From: CALARM01 sp964431735
GTDB taxonomy: Bacteria > Vulcanimicrobiota > SpSt-956 > JAKJGF01
DNA: 15,409 bases
Assembly: GCA_964431735.1 (NCBI GenBank)
Contig: CAYSLJ010000163.1
Location: forward strand, 1-15,409
Reading direction: 5' to 3'
The notes beneath the pieces are model-generated. The model was not told the DNA's origin. It made no database searches and saw only the letters and a program-made list of their open reading frames with translations. Shown piece after piece: positions 12,899-15,409 of this stretch. Positions within the stretch are counted from its first letter, which is position 1. Each line of letters opens with the position of its first letter. Both the position numbers and the translations under genes were made by a program.

Positions 12899-15326
12899 AG
12901 TTTATACAGAACATTCGCAGGAACTGCTCCTTATTCAGAAAGACCTGAGTATATTACTTGCTTCTACAAGTAATCTGGAAGAGGCATTTAAGAAAATACT
13001 GGAGGTTCTCTGTCAGATATCTCCTTTTGACAGCGGAGGTATTTATCTTCCTGATGAAATAACGGGAGATTTAAGTCTCAAGGTATGGAAAGAACTTTCA
13101 TCTGAATTTATAAAGAAAGTATCTTTTGTTAAAAAAAGTGACATTCAACATCTTTCCCTGGAAAAAGGAATTCCTGTCTATAACCAGGCCGGCAAATATG
13201 ATATTTTCAGAGATCTGACAGTTTCAGAAGGATTACATGCCATATGCATAGTCCCTGTTCTTTATGAAAAAAAATTAATAGCTTTACTTAATCTTGCCTC
13301 TCATAAATATGACGACGTATCTGACAATATCCGACATATAATAGAAACTATTGCATCACAGATCGGTTCTGTTATTATACGGTTAAAAAACGATAAACTG
13401 CTCAAAGAAAGTCAGCAGAATCTTCAGATGCTTTTTGATACTATGGATGATTTCCTTATTATATCCGATTTAAAAGGCAATGTTCTCCATTTTAACCCCT
13501 CTCTGGAAAGAAGGTCAGGTTACCCGTCAGAAGAACTTCTCTCAATGAATCTATCCGATCTGTTTAAAGAGCACGAAGAATTTATATCACCTCTGGTTTC
13601 AAAAGGGAAAAGTATATTTCATATATCCTTAATGACAAAAAAAGGAGCCTTCATACCTGTAGAAACAAAAATAAATAAAGGAACATGGAACAACCGGCCT
13701 GCCTTATTCAGTATTTCTCGTGATATGACAGACAGAATCAGATTTGAAGACTCTATAAAACATCGTCTTTCCATAGAAGAACTCGTAACAGACATATCGA
13801 CTGCTTTCATAAATATTACTTCATCTGAGATTGACAGGGAAATAAATATTTCTCTGGAGAAAATGGGGAAATTTTTTGATGTTGACAGAGCTTTTCTGAC
13901 TATATTTTCAGAAGACAATCGCATAATTAAATCTGGTTATGAATGGGCCAGCCTGCAGGTAAATCCGCTTCGCGAAAAATTTAACAATTTGTCCCTTTAT
14001 AAAATGCCATGGTTGATGAATAAACTCGGACACTTTGATTATATTGATTTTTCCTCTACATCAAATCTGCCTCCCGAAGCTTTCAATGAAATCAAATTGT
14101 TCAATGATTTCGGTGTAAAATCAGGTCTTGTTATACCTATTATACAGAACAATTTTCTTACCGGATGGATCGGATTTAATATGGGTTACAGGGAAAGATC
14201 CTGGCAGGAAGAGGACATAAAACTTCTCAGAATGGCAGGAGAAATCTTTATGACCCTTCTGAATAGAAAAGGGGCGGAAGAAGCACTGAAAAAATCGGAA
14301 ACAGAGAAAATAACTGTACTGGAAACATTACCGGAATGCGTATATTTTTATGACAGGGAGATGAAGATTAAATGGGCCAACAGAGCAGCATGTAAAGAAA
14401 ATATCGTAAATCCTGAAGAGGTTATAGGCCATTATTGTTATGAAGTTTTTTACCATAAGACAGAACCATGTAAAGACTGCTATATAACAAAAACCCTTCA
14501 GACAGGAGAGATACAGCAAACAGAATTAACTGATATGAAAGGGCATGTCTGGTTATCCACAATCAGTCCTGTTTTTGATGAATATGGTATTATTACAGGT
14601 GTAATAGAAACGACTCTGGATATTACGGAAAGAAAAAGGGCGGAAAAAGAATTAATAAAATACAGAACTCAACTGGAAAAGCTTGTAGATAAAAGAACGG
14701 CGGAACTCAAAAAACTTCTGGAGGAAAAAGAAATACTCTTAAAAGAAATACATCACAGGGTGAAAAATAATTTACAGCTCATCTCCAGTCTCCTCTATCT
14801 TCAGAGCCATTCTATTAACGATAAAACTGTAATGGATATGTTACTGGAAAGCCAGAACAGGATAAAATCAATAGGTCTGGTTCATGAAAAACTCTATCAA
14901 TCGGAAAATTTTGCCAGAATTGATTTTAAAAGATATATTTATGATCTCTCCTCCTATTTATTCAGCAGTTATCGTATAAATATCAATATTGTACTGTTAA
15001 ATATAAACGTCGGAGACATGTATCTCAACATCAACAAAGCCATCCCATGCGGCCTCATTATAAATGAACTTCTCACAAATGCTCTGAAACATGCATTTCC
15101 ACCGGGCAGTAAAGGAGAAATTTCCATAAAATTTTATCGGGAAAACGATAACAAATGTATACTGGAAATCAGAGACAACGGTAAGGGTCTCCCTGAAGGT
15201 CTTAACATTGAAACATCATCATCTCTCGGATTGAAACTTGTAAAGAATCTGGCAAAACAGATTGACGGTGAACTTTACCTTTCCGGAGAAGAAGGAACGG
15301 CATTTAAAATTATTTTCCCGTCATGA
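12885..15326 (+). CDS. Cytosolic GAF-PAS-GAF-PAS histidine kinase (HisKA_2 type)
   Basis: 813 residues with no membrane segment. Order: GAF (about 30-165), PAS (about 178-288), GAF-like (about 298-462), PAS (about 473-585, ending TTLDITERKRAE), a Glu/Lys coiled coil (585-622), then the HisKA_2 dimerisation domain with EIHHRVKNNLQLISSLLYLQ (621-640; His624 the likely acceptor). A HATPase_c domain follows, with N box NELLTNALKHAF (727-738), G1 DNGKGLP (764-770) and G2 SLGLKLVKNL (780-789). The second PAS has Cys518 and an EPCKDC pair (529, 532), a pattern common in PAS kinases and possibly metal- or redox-linked. The start overlaps the upstream hybrid kinase by 14 bases, implying translational coupling. 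There is no receiver, so phosphate must pass to another protein; the overlapping gene's receiver is the nearest candidate. Confidence 0.9.
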   Translation: MEVNKVYTEHSQELLLIQKDLSILLASTSNLEEAFKKILEVLCQISPFDSGGIYLPDEITGDLSLKVWKELSSEFIKKVSFVKKSDIQHLSLEKGIPVYNQAGKYDIFRDLTVSEGLHAICIVPVLYEKKLIALLNLASHKYDDVSDNIRHIIETIASQIGSVIIRLKNDKLLKESQQNLQMLFDTMDDFLIISDLKGNVLHFNPSLERRSGYPSEELLSMNLSDLFKEHEEFISPLVSKGKSIFHISLMTKKGAFIPVETKINKGTWNNRPALFSISRDMTDRIRFEDSIKHRLSIEELVTDISTAFINITSSEIDREINISLEKMGKFFDVDRAFLTIFSEDNRIIKSGYEWASLQVNPLREKFNNLSLYKMPWLMNKLGHFDYIDFSSTSNLPPEAFNEIKLFNDFGVKSGLVIPIIQNNFLTGWIGFNMGYRERSWQEEDIKLLRMAGEIFMTLLNRKGAEEALKKSETEKITVLETLPECVYFYDREMKIKWANRAACKENIVNPEEVIGHYCYEVFYHKTEPCKDCYITKTLQTGEIQQTELTDMKGHVWLSTISPVFDEYGIITGVIETTLDITERKRAEKELIKYRTQLEKLVDKRTAELKKLLEEKEILLKEIHHRVKNNLQLISSLLYLQSHSINDKTVMDMLLESQNRIKSIGLVHEKLYQSENFARIDFKRYIYDLSSYLFSSYRININIVLLNINVGDMYLNINKAIPCGLIINELLTNALKHAFPPGSKGEISIKFYRENDNKCILEIRDNGKGLPEGLNIETSSSLGLKLVKNLAKQIDGELYLSGEEGTAFKIIFPS

Positions 15327-15339
15327 ACACCATTGCATT

Positions 15340-15370
15340 TTGATTATCCTTATGTTATTCTTTTTATAAT
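15340..15370 (+). promoter_or_regulatory. Candidate promoter of the truncated last gene
   Basis: A perfect TATAAT (15365-15370) with TTGATT (15340-15345) upstream at a rather long 19-bp spacing. It lies in the 64-base gap before the ATG at 15391. Confidence 0.4.
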
Positions 15371-15390
15371 AACAAAAAGGAGGGATACAA

Positions 15391-15409
15391 ATGAAACATA
15401 TATCAATTA
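15391..15409 (+). CDS. Start of a truncated gene (first six codons)
   Basis: ATG with a strong AAAAGGAGGG ribosome site (15375-15384) six bases upstream. Only MKHISI is inside the window, so the product cannot be identified. Confidence 0.6.

Overview
The window is AT-rich bacterial DNA. Every gene I can support lies on the + strand, and most have clear Shine-Dalgarno sites (AAGGAGGT before the chemoreceptor, AAGGAGGA before the Gln-rich protein gene). TGA is an ordinary stop codon. A sigma-54 activator, a chemoreceptor, multi-domain histidine kinases and a UPF0280 protein suggest a free-living, signalling-rich, probably motile bacterium. Abundant intergenic heptamer repeats suggest a repeat-tolerant genome. 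I cannot place it in a phylum from the sequence alone.

Layout. 1-499 is a mosaic of repeats: a 121-bp MITE-like element, a TTAGCNN heptamer element and a GGTTATG heptamer hairpin, ending in a promoter. It leads into a two-gene operon: a Bax inhibitor-1 (YccA-like) membrane protein and a secreted TPR-like protein. 1799-2169 repeats the upstream region, with a second, inverted MITE copy inserted, and precedes a Gln/Asn-rich protein made of two diverged repeats. A strong hairpin terminator follows. Next is an operon of a four-repeat acidic helical protein (unknown function) and a cytosolic M28/glutaminyl-cyclase-like enzyme. A palindromic repeat has become part of the enzyme's coding sequence. 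After a heptamer array comes a UPF0280 (ApbE-related) gene that looks leaderless.

6207-15326 is the signalling half. It starts with a REC-PAS-AAA+-Fis sigma-54 activator. About 600 bp of repeat and insertion-sequence debris follow. Then come two paralogous Cys-rich microprotein genes, each preceded by a matching sigma-54 -24/-12 promoter and a leader hairpin. The second copy is broken by a -1 frameshift located exactly at an in-phase A AAA AAC slippery heptamer. A pair of TGTAAN4TTACA dyads sits at enhancer distance upstream of the second promoter. A chemoreceptor follows, then a sensorless HK-REC hybrid overlapping a GAF-PAS-GAF-PAS-HisKA_2 kinase, and finally the first codons of another gene.

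How the parts may work together (inference): the histidine kinases feed the sigma-54 activator, which switches on the Cys-rich microproteins. The sigma-54 promoter pair, the dyad pair and the slippery site form the most unusual unit in the window. The second most unusual is the MITE with a filled and an empty target site side by side.
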